Assembly (NCBI GenBank): GCA_018396635.1
Contig: JAGTQE010000003.1
Coordinates: 1 to 64,000 of the forward strand
Source of the DNA: Candidatus Bathyarchaeota archaeon
GTDB taxonomy: Archaea > Thermoproteota > Bathyarchaeia > Bathyarchaeales > DTEX01
Length of the DNA stretch: 64,000 nt
Reading direction: 5' to 3'
A program made the position numbers and the translations under genes. The notes beneath the pieces are model-generated. The model was given only the letters and a program-made list of their open reading frames with translations, was not told the origin of the DNA and ran no database searches. This document shows, in pieces, positions 44,799 through 52,461 of this stretch (positions are counted from its first letter, which is position 1; each line of letters begins with the position of its first letter).

Positions 44799-45779
44799 TT
44801 AAACCCCTTTAGCCGAACTTATATAAAGCAGTAGCCTATCTACCTCAAGGTTTAATCCGGGCTCCTTACTCGTGGTTGGATCCACGGCCTCTATCCACAT
44901 TAACCACCTTCCCCTAGGGCTGTCGCATGCGACACCTGCATAAGTGTGAATGGGGTATGTTGGATGCTCATATATGGAGCCGGGCTTCCATTTAGCTTCA
45001 AAAATCGTTTCAAGATTCAGCCTCCTATAGTCTATAGTATAGGCTGCAAACGTATCTGTAAGCGCAGCATCTTTAACAACTTCTCTCGTCGCAGTGCCAA
45101 TAAGTGTAGGCCCGTTACATCCAGCCATTATCGAACCATATAGTAGTAAATAATTTGGCTGCTCCCTACCATCAACTGTTGGAACACCCATCTTAACCCA
45201 GCTCTTCCCATCTCTGCTCAGGGCTAGGGCTGTACGAACAACCCTTGAACCCTCCGCTCTCGCCTTGTAAAGGCATATATATTTTCCATCCACTATGTCA
45301 ATTGTTGGATCCCTAGCTTCGGCGCTATCATACTCTTTATCACGCCTCAAAGCGAAGCCTTCGCCAATCCAGGGGCCGGATGGGTCGTCCGCAGACATTA
45401 AATAGGTTTCCCATCTCCTTTCGGAGACATCAACCGAGATATAGAGCATGTATCGCCCAGTTAGCGGATCCCTCAAGATCTGAGTTCCCTCTATGCTCTG
45501 AACTGGCTGGTTGCAGATTGATTCGATCTCCTCCTTATTTATACGCCATATTAGACTGTAGTTCTCCCCATCCCGAGAACGATATATTTCTAGGGCATAT
45601 CCTCTAGACTCAGCAGACCTTGGTCTGCTGGTAAGCAGGAATTCTTCATCCCATGGGTCAAACCATAATTTACCTGCGCCGCACCAGGAGCCCGGTTCAA
45701 ATTTTGGGGGATTTAAGAGGATCTTTCTAAATCTCCTTCTAGAAAATATTGCTTGTGGAGGATAAATGCCATGCCACAT
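44799..45779 (-). CDS. Five-bladed beta-propeller glycosidase-like protein
   Basis: The roughly 326-residue protein has the repeating beta-blade pattern of GH43/GH32/GH117-type propellers: GKLWFDPWDEEFLLTSR, EGTQILRDPLTGRYMLYISVD, EARDPTIDIVDGKYICLYKARAEG and a final RGRWLMWIEAVD. The Asp and Glu residues in EGTQI and ARDPTI sit where such enzymes keep catalytic acids. I cannot assign a family. ATG 45779 after GGTGGGTG is preferred; the frame is open to 45821. It heads a two-gene unit with the sulfatase-like gene. Confidence 0.6.
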   Translation of the reverse strand: MWHGIYPPQAIFSRRRFRKILLNPPKFEPGSWCGAGKLWFDPWDEEFLLTSRPRSAESRGYALEIYRSRDGENYSLIWRINKEEIESICNQPVQSIEGTQILRDPLTGRYMLYISVDVSERRWETYLMSADDPSGPWIGEGFALRRDKEYDSAEARDPTIDIVDGKYICLYKARAEGSRVVRTALALSRDGKSWVKMGVPTVDGREQPNYLLLYGSIMAGCNGPTLIGTATREVVKDAALTDTFAAYTIDYRRLNLETIFEAKWKPGSIYEHPTYPIHTYAGVACDSPRGRWLMWIEAVDPTTSKEPGLNLEVDRLLLYISSAKGV

Positions 45780-45933
45780 TGGTAATGCACCCACCAGACT
45801 TAGATATATCCATAGGCACATAAATGCTTAAGGAATTAATTAAGTTCAGGGCGTGGAAAACCAAACCAATATATTACTTCTCACAAAAATATTTATTTGA
45901 ATCTTAAGTTACTCCGAAGCATGAGGAAGAACC

Positions 45934-46212
45934 TTGACACTAGATAAGATGATCGAGAAAGCATATCATCTTATATGTGGGCGGAGAGTTGAACAAATTG
46001 AGGAAGGAGTTTATAATGTTGTTGGAGAACACGGCACGTATACTGTTATGAGGGATTTAAGTGGTTCCGTGACATGTAATTGCCCGGGCTTCGCTTCCAG
46101 AAAGAAGTGCTCACATTCTCTTGCAGTTATAATGATAAATAACCCGGATTTATTAAGGAGAATTGAGCGGGAACTTAGAAGAGAAGAAAGAGGTCTTAAA
46201 TCTAAACGCTAA
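45934..46212 (+). CDS. SWIM zinc-finger protein
   Basis: The 92-residue protein is little more than a SWIM zinc finger: TCNCPGF...KKCSHSLAV (CxC...CxH), preceded by a beta-hairpin (YNVVGEHGTYTVMRD). SWIM fingers bind DNA or protein, for instance in recombination cofactors. It starts at TTG 45934 after GAGGAAG. Confidence 0.85.
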   Translation: MTLDKMIEKAYHLICGRRVEQIEEGVYNVVGEHGTYTVMRDLSGSVTCNCPGFASRKKCSHSLAVIMINNPDLLRRIERELRREERGLKSKR

Positions 46213-46267
46213 TTAAGGGCTTCTTAAATTGTTTTAGGATAAGCTCGCTGATAAATGGGTATGGAGA

Positions 46268-47530
46268 ATGAGCTCAAAGAGAACATCTCTCGAAATGTTC
46301 CGCCTGAAAAAGGTACTGGAGACTCTAGCCTCTAAGGAGGGCAGGGGGACCGAGCTCATATCACTTTATATTCCGCCTGGGAGGCAGATAAGTGAAATAA
46401 TTGCAATGCTTAAGGATGAGTGGGGCACAGCCTCAAACATTAAGTCAACCACAACCCGCAAAAATGTGCAGGACGCCATAGTGAGGGTTATTCAAAGACT
46501 TAAGCTATTCAAGGAGGTCCCAGAGAATGGTCTCGTCATATTCTGTGGCGCCATACCTCAAAGCGGACCTGGAAGTGAGAAGATGGAGACTTACGTTATT
46601 ATCCCGCCTGAGCCAATAAACATTTACCTATACAGGTGCGACTCCAGATTCCACATAGAGCATTTAAAGGACCTCATCAAAGAGAAGGAGACCTATGGGG
46701 TTATACTCGTAGATTCTAGTGAGGCGACGTTTGCAACTATAAAGGGGCGACGCCTAGAGATAGTTGACGAGATAACCTCAGGGATACCGGGTAAGCATAG
46801 GGCTGGAGGGCAGTCTGCTAGGCGTTTTGAGCGTATACGTGAGGCTCAAGTCCAAGAGTTCTTTAAGAGGATCGCCTCGCACGCCAACGAAATTTTTCTA
46901 CCCATAGAGGACTTGAAGGGAATAATTATTGGTGGACCTGGGCCGACAAAATACGACTTTGAGAAGGGTGCATATTTAGACTATAGGCTCAGAGAGAAGA
47001 TTATAGGCATCGTTGATACAGCCTACACTGGGGAGCAGGGGATTAAAGAGGTTCTTGAGAAGGCTCCTGAAATAATGAGGAATGTAAGATATATCGAGGA
47101 GAGGAAAATTGTTCAGAGATTTCTGTACGAGATTGGGCGTGATACAGGCTTAGCAACTTATGGTGAAATGGAAGTTAGAAGGGCTCTTGAGGCTGGCATA
47201 GTTGACACGCTCTTGCTATCGGAGGCTATTGATATAACTCGCGTGACAGTTATCTGCACACTATGCGGACACACTTATCATGAGTCGATGAAGAGCCATG
47301 AGGTTCTGGCGTTTACCCAATCACTTGTAGGGAAAGCTTGCCCAAAATGTGGGAATCAAACGCTTGAGGTTGCTGAGGAGAAGGATCTGATTGAGGAGCT
47401 GGCTGAGCTAGCTGAGGCCACCGGCTCAAAAGTTGAAATTATATCTCCGGAGACGGAGGAGGGGCAGATGCTATTAAAGTCGTTTGGCGGCATAGCCGCC
47501 ATTCTAAAGTATAGGGCGGAGCAACGTTAA
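46268..47530 (+). CDS. prf1: Peptide chain release factor aRF1
   Basis: The 420-residue protein has the N-terminal stop-codon domain with TASNIKSTTTRKNV (the NIKS motif), the GGQ peptidyl-tRNA hydrolysis motif in RAGGQSARRFERIRE, and a C-terminal domain with a Cys pair set CTLCG...CPKCG. It frees the finished protein at stop codons. Confidence 0.97.
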   Translation: MSSKRTSLEMFRLKKVLETLASKEGRGTELISLYIPPGRQISEIIAMLKDEWGTASNIKSTTTRKNVQDAIVRVIQRLKLFKEVPENGLVIFCGAIPQSGPGSEKMETYVIIPPEPINIYLYRCDSRFHIEHLKDLIKEKETYGVILVDSSEATFATIKGRRLEIVDEITSGIPGKHRAGGQSARRFERIREAQVQEFFKRIASHANEIFLPIEDLKGIIIGGPGPTKYDFEKGAYLDYRLREKIIGIVDTAYTGEQGIKEVLEKAPEIMRNVRYIEERKIVQRFLYEIGRDTGLATYGEMEVRRALEAGIVDTLLLSEAIDITRVTVICTLCGHTYHESMKSHEVLAFTQSLVGKACPKCGNQTLEVAEEKDLIEELAELAEATGSKVEIISPETEEGQMLLKSFGGIAAILKYRAEQR

Positions 47531-47572
47531 TAATATGCTATAACATATTATGTTCTTTTAAGGGGGTTAAGA

Positions 47573-47950
47573 ATGTCGGATCTAGAGCTCGAGATGATAA
47601 GGCTTAGGAAGCTTATGGAGATGAAGAGGCGTCTAACAGAGAAAACCGAGGCTGAAAAGCCTAAGGAAATTGATCCACATGAGGTTTTAGATAAAGTTTT
47701 CATCGATAGGGCATGGGAGGTCTTTAATGCGGCGAAGGCCCAATATCCAGAGGTTGCGCAATACGTTGAGAGGCTTCTCGTTAAGCTAGCTCTAGAGGGT
47801 AAGATTAAAGAGAAGATAACGGGCGAGGAATTGTATGGGCTCTTCCTACGCCTCGGATATAAGGTTAGGCTTCAAACACGCATTAACATTATAGAGCATG
47901 GAAAAGTGAAGAGCCTAGAGCAGAAGATTAGGGAGGAGCTTTCAAGTTAG
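47573..47950 (+). CDS. Small conserved-looking helical protein, somewhat PDCD5-like
   Basis: I do not recognise this 125-residue protein with certainty. An N-terminal charged helix (LEMIRLRKLMEMKRRLTEKTEAEK) is followed by a helical core: WEVFNAAKAQYPEVAQYVERLLVKLALEGKIKEKITGEELYGLFLRLGYKVR. The layout recalls PDCD5. It lies 42 bp after aRF1, so it may be linked to translation. Confidence 0.7.
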   Translation: MSDLELEMIRLRKLMEMKRRLTEKTEAEKPKEIDPHEVLDKVFIDRAWEVFNAAKAQYPEVAQYVERLLVKLALEGKIKEKITGEELYGLFLRLGYKVRLQTRINIIEHGKVKSLEQKIREELSS

Positions 47951-47973
47951 CAACCTTTGAAAGAGAATTATTT

Positions 47974-49407
47974 TTAGATTATTGGTGTCAGCTTAGGTAT
48001 TGGATAGCCCTTTGACACATCCATCTCCAGTACATGGAGGTTTGTTCTGGGTTTCACGCCGTAAACAAGAACTGATCCATGCTCCCGCGTAATCCTTAAA
48101 TGTACATCTGCCATCGCCGAAAGGATTTTCGCTACTCTCGGATAACCCGGCTTAAGCAATATTATACACAGGCTTTCTGTCTCCCTCGCCCTCATAGCGC
48201 AGGCCCTAAGCGCCGAAAGAGCCTCCTTAACTCCATACGTGTCTATTAGCGTGTCTGCGCCAACTATGCGCAGCACTGGTTGACCTGTTTCCTTCATCAA
48301 TTCGTACTCGGCATTGAAGCAGCTCATAACATACTCTGTAATACTTTCACCCTCAAGCGTTACTACGAAGGGTTCAGGTTTAAATCCAGGATACTTTCTG
48401 ATGTAAACTCTCAGAAGTCTATTTATCTCGTCCTCCGTCAACCCGCCCTCCTCAGCCTTCTTCCTTATGAGATTATGGTCCACGCCGCTAGATGGTATCA
48501 GAATCACTCCTCTTCCCTGAGTAGTAAAGTTGTAGGCTGTTATGGCAGAAATCAGATGATATTGCAGCGTTGCGATCTGCTCACCAATTTCGATTAGCAC
48601 TAGCGAGCCTCTTGGATAGCCTCCGCCAAGCATCTCGTCTAGGTCTTGCGACCCGGTTGAGAAGAACTTTTTCGTGTCTGGCCGAGGCTCAAACCTGCAT
48701 GGCTTCTCAATCACCTTGACCTTGAATGGTGGGAAGGCCTTAAAGCCGCCTTTAAGCGTTAAGACCAGCTGCGTTTCAGGCGTCGGCATACCCCTCATCT
48801 TAAGTATCTCCAGATCCCTCAGGATTCTACCATCCAATCTACTCCTCTTCAGGAGGATTATGCCGTCAGCAACAAACTCCTCTATACCTAGCCCCACCCT
48901 TTCCTCACCATATGGCACTTCCACAATCAGGATCGTTGTGCAACCCAGGATTTTCGTGATGCGGCTCAGGATTGTGTGTAAGATTATTCTGGCTTCATAA
49001 GTCTCCCTGAACGCTTGGGCTAGTGCTGAGAACGAGTCTATTACTAGGCGTTTAGCTTCTATTCGGCTTACCTCACTGATAATCATCTCTAGAGTTGTTG
49101 ACACAGCCCCCTCTTTAGCGGTCATGAGGTCTAGAAAGCTGAATCTTTCCTCCGCTTCAAGCCTCTTAAAGTCGAATCCTAGTTCAAGCATATTACTTAA
49201 GAAAGTCTCCTTACTCTCAGCAAAGCTGGCATATATACCCCTTTCGCCGTAATTGGCTATACCGTTATAAAGGAAAGAAGCTGAAAACATAGTCTTACCT
49301 GTGCCAGGGTTCCCAGCCAAAACTATTAGACCGCCCCTTGGAAAGCCTCCGCCGATAACCGCATCTAAGCCGCTTATCCCTGTTGGAACCCTACTAGTGC
49401 CACTCAT
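47974..49407 (-). CDS. KaiC-like ATPase with two RecA domains, the second degenerate
   Basis: The 477-residue protein has two KaiC domains. The first has Walker A GNPGTGKTMFS and a Walker B-like RLVIDSFSALAQ. The second (from about residue 245, STGSQDLDEMLGGGYPRGSLVLIEIG) reads GEQIATLQ where GxxxxGKT should be, so it probably does not bind ATP normally. KaiC/GvpD-like archaeal proteins act in signalling or regulation. It overlaps the gene upstream by 14 bp. Confidence 0.85.
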   Translation of the reverse strand: MSGTSRVPTGISGLDAVIGGGFPRGGLIVLAGNPGTGKTMFSASFLYNGIANYGERGIYASFAESKETFLSNMLELGFDFKRLEAEERFSFLDLMTAKEGAVSTTLEMIISEVSRIEAKRLVIDSFSALAQAFRETYEARIILHTILSRITKILGCTTILIVEVPYGEERVGLGIEEFVADGIILLKRSRLDGRILRDLEILKMRGMPTPETQLVLTLKGGFKAFPPFKVKVIEKPCRFEPRPDTKKFFSTGSQDLDEMLGGGYPRGSLVLIEIGEQIATLQYHLISAITAYNFTTQGRGVILIPSSGVDHNLIRKKAEEGGLTEDEINRLLRVYIRKYPGFKPEPFVVTLEGESITEYVMSCFNAEYELMKETGQPVLRIVGADTLIDTYGVKEALSALRACAMRARETESLCIILLKPGYPRVAKILSAMADVHLRITREHGSVLVYGVKPRTNLHVLEMDVSKGYPIPKLTPII

Positions 49408-49774
49408 TCTTCATCCTCCCACCTACACAATCAGCTATCCTCTTTAGAATTAATCGCATTTCTTCAACTGATCTTTGATCACTGCTATGCATGAGATCGA
49501 TGAAATGCTCCGCATTTATATTTAAGCCGTACTTAGCGTTAATGTTCATTACCATTAGATTAATTATGACTTTAGCTCCAGCGCCAAGAATCCTCTCCAT
49601 GGCATGATAGAAGGTTTTCGGATCCTCCCAAATAACCTCATAGGGATCACGCCCCAAATTTATCCTCATAAAAAGCAACACGGCACCTCCAGCAGACTCG
49701 CCGAGAGAGGAGTAGAGGATCTCCCTGAAAAGTTCACGAAAAAACATAATAATTGAGCGGTCATTTTTCAACAT
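49394..49774 (-). CDS. Hypothetical protein coupled to the KaiC-like ATPase
   Basis: The 126-residue protein is unrecognised. It looks helical, with ILYSSLGESAGGAVLLFMRINLGRDPYEVIWEDPKTFYHAMERILGAGAKVIINLMVMNINAKYG and no definite membrane helix. Because its end overlaps the start of the KaiC-like gene, the two are probably translated together, and I infer that the products interact. Confidence 0.65.
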   Translation of the reverse strand: MLKNDRSIIMFFRELFREILYSSLGESAGGAVLLFMRINLGRDPYEVIWEDPKTFYHAMERILGAGAKVIINLMVMNINAKYGLNINAEHFIDLMHSSDQRSVEEMRLILKRIADCVGGRMKNEWH

Positions 49775-49915
49775 ATGTATACACTAAAAGCAATATCTAT
49801 GTAGTGGGTTAAAAGGTTAATTATGTTTAAATATATACGATGGGTCTAGATATACTTAACAATAATCTAACATGTTTAATTATCTCTTGAAAAATATTTA
49901 GGGAGGAAAATTCTA

Positions 49916-50170
49916 TTAGCCCATAAATTTCTTAATTGTTCTAAGCGCTTCTAAGAAGGCTCCACCTCTTTCAGTCAATCTATAAACCTTTCTACCGCCC
50001 ATATTATCTTCCCTCAATAAGCCTTTTGAAACTAAAAAATTGACCACGCTCTTAGCCCTATCAACCGGAAGCTGAGCACTATAAGATAACTTCGTTATTG
50101 TTATAGCGCCCTTCCTCCTCACAGCATCAAGTACATCAAAGTAGATCTCGTATCTCGTCCTTCTCTTCAA
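49916..50170 (-). CDS. Winged-helix transcription regulator
   Basis: The 84-residue winged helix has YEIYFDVLDAVRRKGAITITKLSYSAQLPVDRAKSVVNFLVSKGLLREDNMGGRKVYRLTERGGAFLEALRTI, the pattern of small archaeal regulators of the ArnR/HTH_45 type. It lies 23 bp downstream of the MscS gene on the same strand and may regulate it. Confidence 0.85.
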   Translation of the reverse strand: MKRRTRYEIYFDVLDAVRRKGAITITKLSYSAQLPVDRAKSVVNFLVSKGLLREDNMGGRKVYRLTERGGAFLEALRTIKKFMG

Positions 50171-50193
50171 TTATAAACACTTTACCCTTTAAT

Positions 50194-50865
50194 TTAGCTT
50201 TTAGGTTTCAGATAAATCTTGCCTCCTAATATGGAAGTATTTGGTATCAGCACCCTTGTGCCATCACTTTTCACGACTACCGTGAAAAGCGTTGCAACAT
50301 CATCAACAACACCGTCCTCCCCAGCTAAAACAACTGGGTCGCCAATTTTATAGGGTCTTGATATTAATAGAAATAGCCCCGCAACCGCTTGTCCTAAAAC
50401 CTGCTGGGAGGCAAAACCTATAACTATGCCTATAAAGCCTCCTAAGGCAACTCCAGCTGCGCCACCAGCTACTCCGCCAGCTATAGCCGCAACTAAAGCC
50501 CCAATGCCTATGATTTTGACAACATTCCTAACAGCTGCTGCTGTAGCATGCTCATATTTCGCCCTCATAGACCAATAGAAGAAGGATGCTACTCCACTCA
50601 CAATAAGATAACCGAACGCTATAGCAAGTAATATCTGAACATACCCAATGTAATCCACAATATTTATCCCAAACTGTAGCATAAAGCTCGTAAAAAGCCA
50701 TTGGATAACTGCCGCAACAGCTACATAAAGCACTATGTAAAGAACAACCTTAATCATAGCCTTAGCTGCATTTCCCGCAATCTCAGCCTTATCTAACTGC
50801 TCCTTTTTGGATGATGAACTGGCACACAAATTAATCACCATTCCATTATATCTCGCTAACAGCAT
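50194..50865 (-). CDS. MscS-family mechanosensitive channel
   Basis: The 223-residue protein has three hydrophobic segments, then a Gly/Ala-rich pore helix (GIGALVAAIAGGVAGGAAGVALGGFIGIVIGFASQQVLGQAVAGLFLLISRP) and the beta domain (YKIGDPVVLAGEDGVVDDVATLFTVVVKSDGTRVLIPNTSIL). It ends right after that and lacks the C-terminal cage domain. MscS channels release solutes under osmotic down-shock. It lies 27 bp downstream of the DVGG-repeat gene. Confidence 0.85.
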   Translation of the reverse strand: MLLARYNGMVINLCASSSSKKEQLDKAEIAGNAAKAMIKVVLYIVLYVAVAAVIQWLFTSFMLQFGINIVDYIGYVQILLAIAFGYLIVSGVASFFYWSMRAKYEHATAAAVRNVVKIIGIGALVAAIAGGVAGGAAGVALGGFIGIVIGFASQQVLGQAVAGLFLLISRPYKIGDPVVLAGEDGVVDDVATLFTVVVKSDGTRVLIPNTSILGGKIYLKPKS

Positions 50866-50892
50866 ATATTATTATCGCCGGCATATATGTCA

Positions 50893-52188
50893 TTACGCTG
50901 GTGGGTTTGGTAGGGAATCTACTTTCTTAGGTTCCTTAGCTAAGTAAACTTTTTCTTCGCTAGTCAACTCTTCAGTGTACTGGAGTTCACCCATAACCTT
51001 ACAGTACTTCTCCAAATACACTTTCCTAGCATAAATGTTTCTTGCGCTAGCCCTCTCCTCCATTATTACGATGCTTGCATAAATGTCTTCGACGTCAGCC
51101 CTCTCATCAATATGTACTTCCTCCGCCACAACTGGCCCACGTATTTTACCTCTCTTACCTATCCGAACACGCCCAGCCTTTAACCCATCCGTAGTGGTGA
51201 TCTCTCCGCCAACATCAACGGAATTGATTGCTTCTATGCGCTGAGCCTTCAATCTGCCGCCAACATCTATAGATTTAGCCCAAAGCGTTCCACCAACATC
51301 TACCACTCCACCAACATCCAGATCGCCAGACAGCTTTAGGTGCCCCTCAACCTTAAGCTTACCACCAACATCTATCTTAATCCCTTCAGCGTTGCCGTAG
51401 ATGACAACAGACCCCCCAACATCAATCTCACTAAAGATTAAATCTCCGTCTACCTCTAATGTTCCGCCAACATCAATCTTCTCACCCTTAGATAAGCCGG
51501 CCAATTTCACGCTTCCACCAACATCAATAATCCTGAAGACAAGCTGTTTGCTTGAGCGGAAAGCCCCGCCAACATCAATCTTATCCCTTATTTCCCCGCC
51601 AGCAATCTCAGCTATACCACCAACATCCAGATCCTCAGCAAAGACTTCAGATTTGGCACGGAAAGAGCCACCAACATCAATTTTATCTACTTTAACAATA
51701 CCTTCCCCATAAAAGGAGCCGCCGACATCCAGTAGCGCACCAACCGTTGAGCCAGCCACCTCAACAGCTCCACCAACATCTATGGCTTTTGCATTTACAC
51801 TCCCTCCCACATTAAGCCTCCCGCCGACATCAACGTTCTCAGCATCCAAGTCCCCCCTGACACGCAGCTCCCTATCAATATCAACATTCTTAGCTTTCAT
51901 ACTGCCCTCCACAAATAGTGAACCCTTCTCAATCTTTACAGCCCCCTCAATCAGCAAGTCCCCCTTAACGGTTACCTCGCAATCCTTACCCCTCAGCTGC
52001 GCTGAGGAAACACTGCAATTAAATATACAATCGCCATAACATTGAATTATTCCGGAGACCGTAATCTTCTGAAGCCCCTCCTTAGCCTCAATTGTTGCAC
52101 CCTCCTCCACATATAAGTTCCCCTCAACAGCATCTAGGGAAATTGTTGCTCCTTGTGGAACCCTAATATCGCCCAATATCCTCACCAC
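50893..52188 (-). CDS. DVGG-repeat beta-helix protein (bactofilin-like)
   Basis: The 431-residue protein is built of short strands of about 18-22 residues, each opening with I/L/V-DVGG followed by four or five residues such as SFRA, AVEV or KLKV. About 14 DVGG copies are visible in the middle third. This predicts a right-handed beta helix like bactofilins (polymer-forming cytoskeletal proteins). The N-terminal part has more varied strands and the C-terminal 90 residues lack the motif. No signal peptide is visible. It shares its orientation with the MscS and winged-helix genes, suggesting one operon. Confidence 0.75.
   Translation of the reverse strand: MVRILGDIRVPQGATISLDAVEGNLYVEEGATIEAKEGLQKITVSGIIQCYGDCIFNCSVSSAQLRGKDCEVTVKGDLLIEGAVKIEKGSLFVEGSMKAKNVDIDRELRVRGDLDAENVDVGGRLNVGGSVNAKAIDVGGAVEVAGSTVGALLDVGGSFYGEGIVKVDKIDVGGSFRAKSEVFAEDLDVGGIAEIAGGEIRDKIDVGGAFRSSKQLVFRIIDVGGSVKLAGLSKGEKIDVGGTLEVDGDLIFSEIDVGGSVVIYGNAEGIKIDVGGKLKVEGHLKLSGDLDVGGVVDVGGTLWAKSIDVGGRLKAQRIEAINSVDVGGEITTTDGLKAGRVRIGKRGKIRGPVVAEEVHIDERADVEDIYASIVIMEERASARNIYARKVYLEKYCKVMGELQYTEELTSEEKVYLAKEPKKVDSLPNPPA
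51200..51840 (-). repeat. Short coding repeats encoding DVGG
   Basis: The 11-bp core GATGTTGGTGG (CCACCAACATC on the plus strand) or a one- or two-base variant recurs about 14 times, 40-70 bp apart. It is always in the frame of the beta-helix gene. Codon choice is nearly constant in these cores while the sequence between them varies. Confidence 0.8.
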
Positions 52189-52287
52189 AAATCATCACTT
52201 AGAAGGATATAATATAAGGTTAAGTCACAATATAATTAATACAAGTAATAGTCACATTATGTTACTATTAAGCCTGAAAACAATTAT

Positions 52288-52296
52288 CTTTATATC
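52288..52296 (+). promoter_or_regulatory. TATA box ahead of the hairpin region
   Basis: CTTTATATC predicts transcription from near 52318, at the foot of a stable hairpin and 140 bases before valS. Confidence 0.4.
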
Positions 52297-52315
52297 TTAG
52301 TCCTTAAAGATTAGT

Positions 52316-52373
52316 ATTTGCGGCATTATTGCTGGGAGGAAGGCGTCTTGAACCGCCGCCAGCGCCAAGTACA
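52316..52373 (+). ncRNA. Candidate structured RNA or valS leader
   Basis: ATTTG (52316-52320) can pair with CAAGT (52366-52370), GCTGG with CCAGC, and GGCG with CGCC around an 8-nt loop. ACA follows the stem directly (52371-52373). The order recalls an archaeal H/ACA sRNA, but I see no kink-turn and the pocket spacing does not fit well. It could equally be a leader of the valyl-tRNA synthetase gene. Confidence 0.3.
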
Positions 52374-52461
52374 TTAAATGACACTAAGATAGGCTCTAAT
52401 GCGCCAGAAATGCTCTTTAAAGATAATTTTAATTTGAAAATTATTGGTATGGTGACGCTTT

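Noticed and set aside
51200-51840. Regular short repeats as a CRISPR array
   Set aside because: The repeats are only about 11 bp, in frame with a long gene, and encode DVGG; spacers are coding and no cas genes are near.
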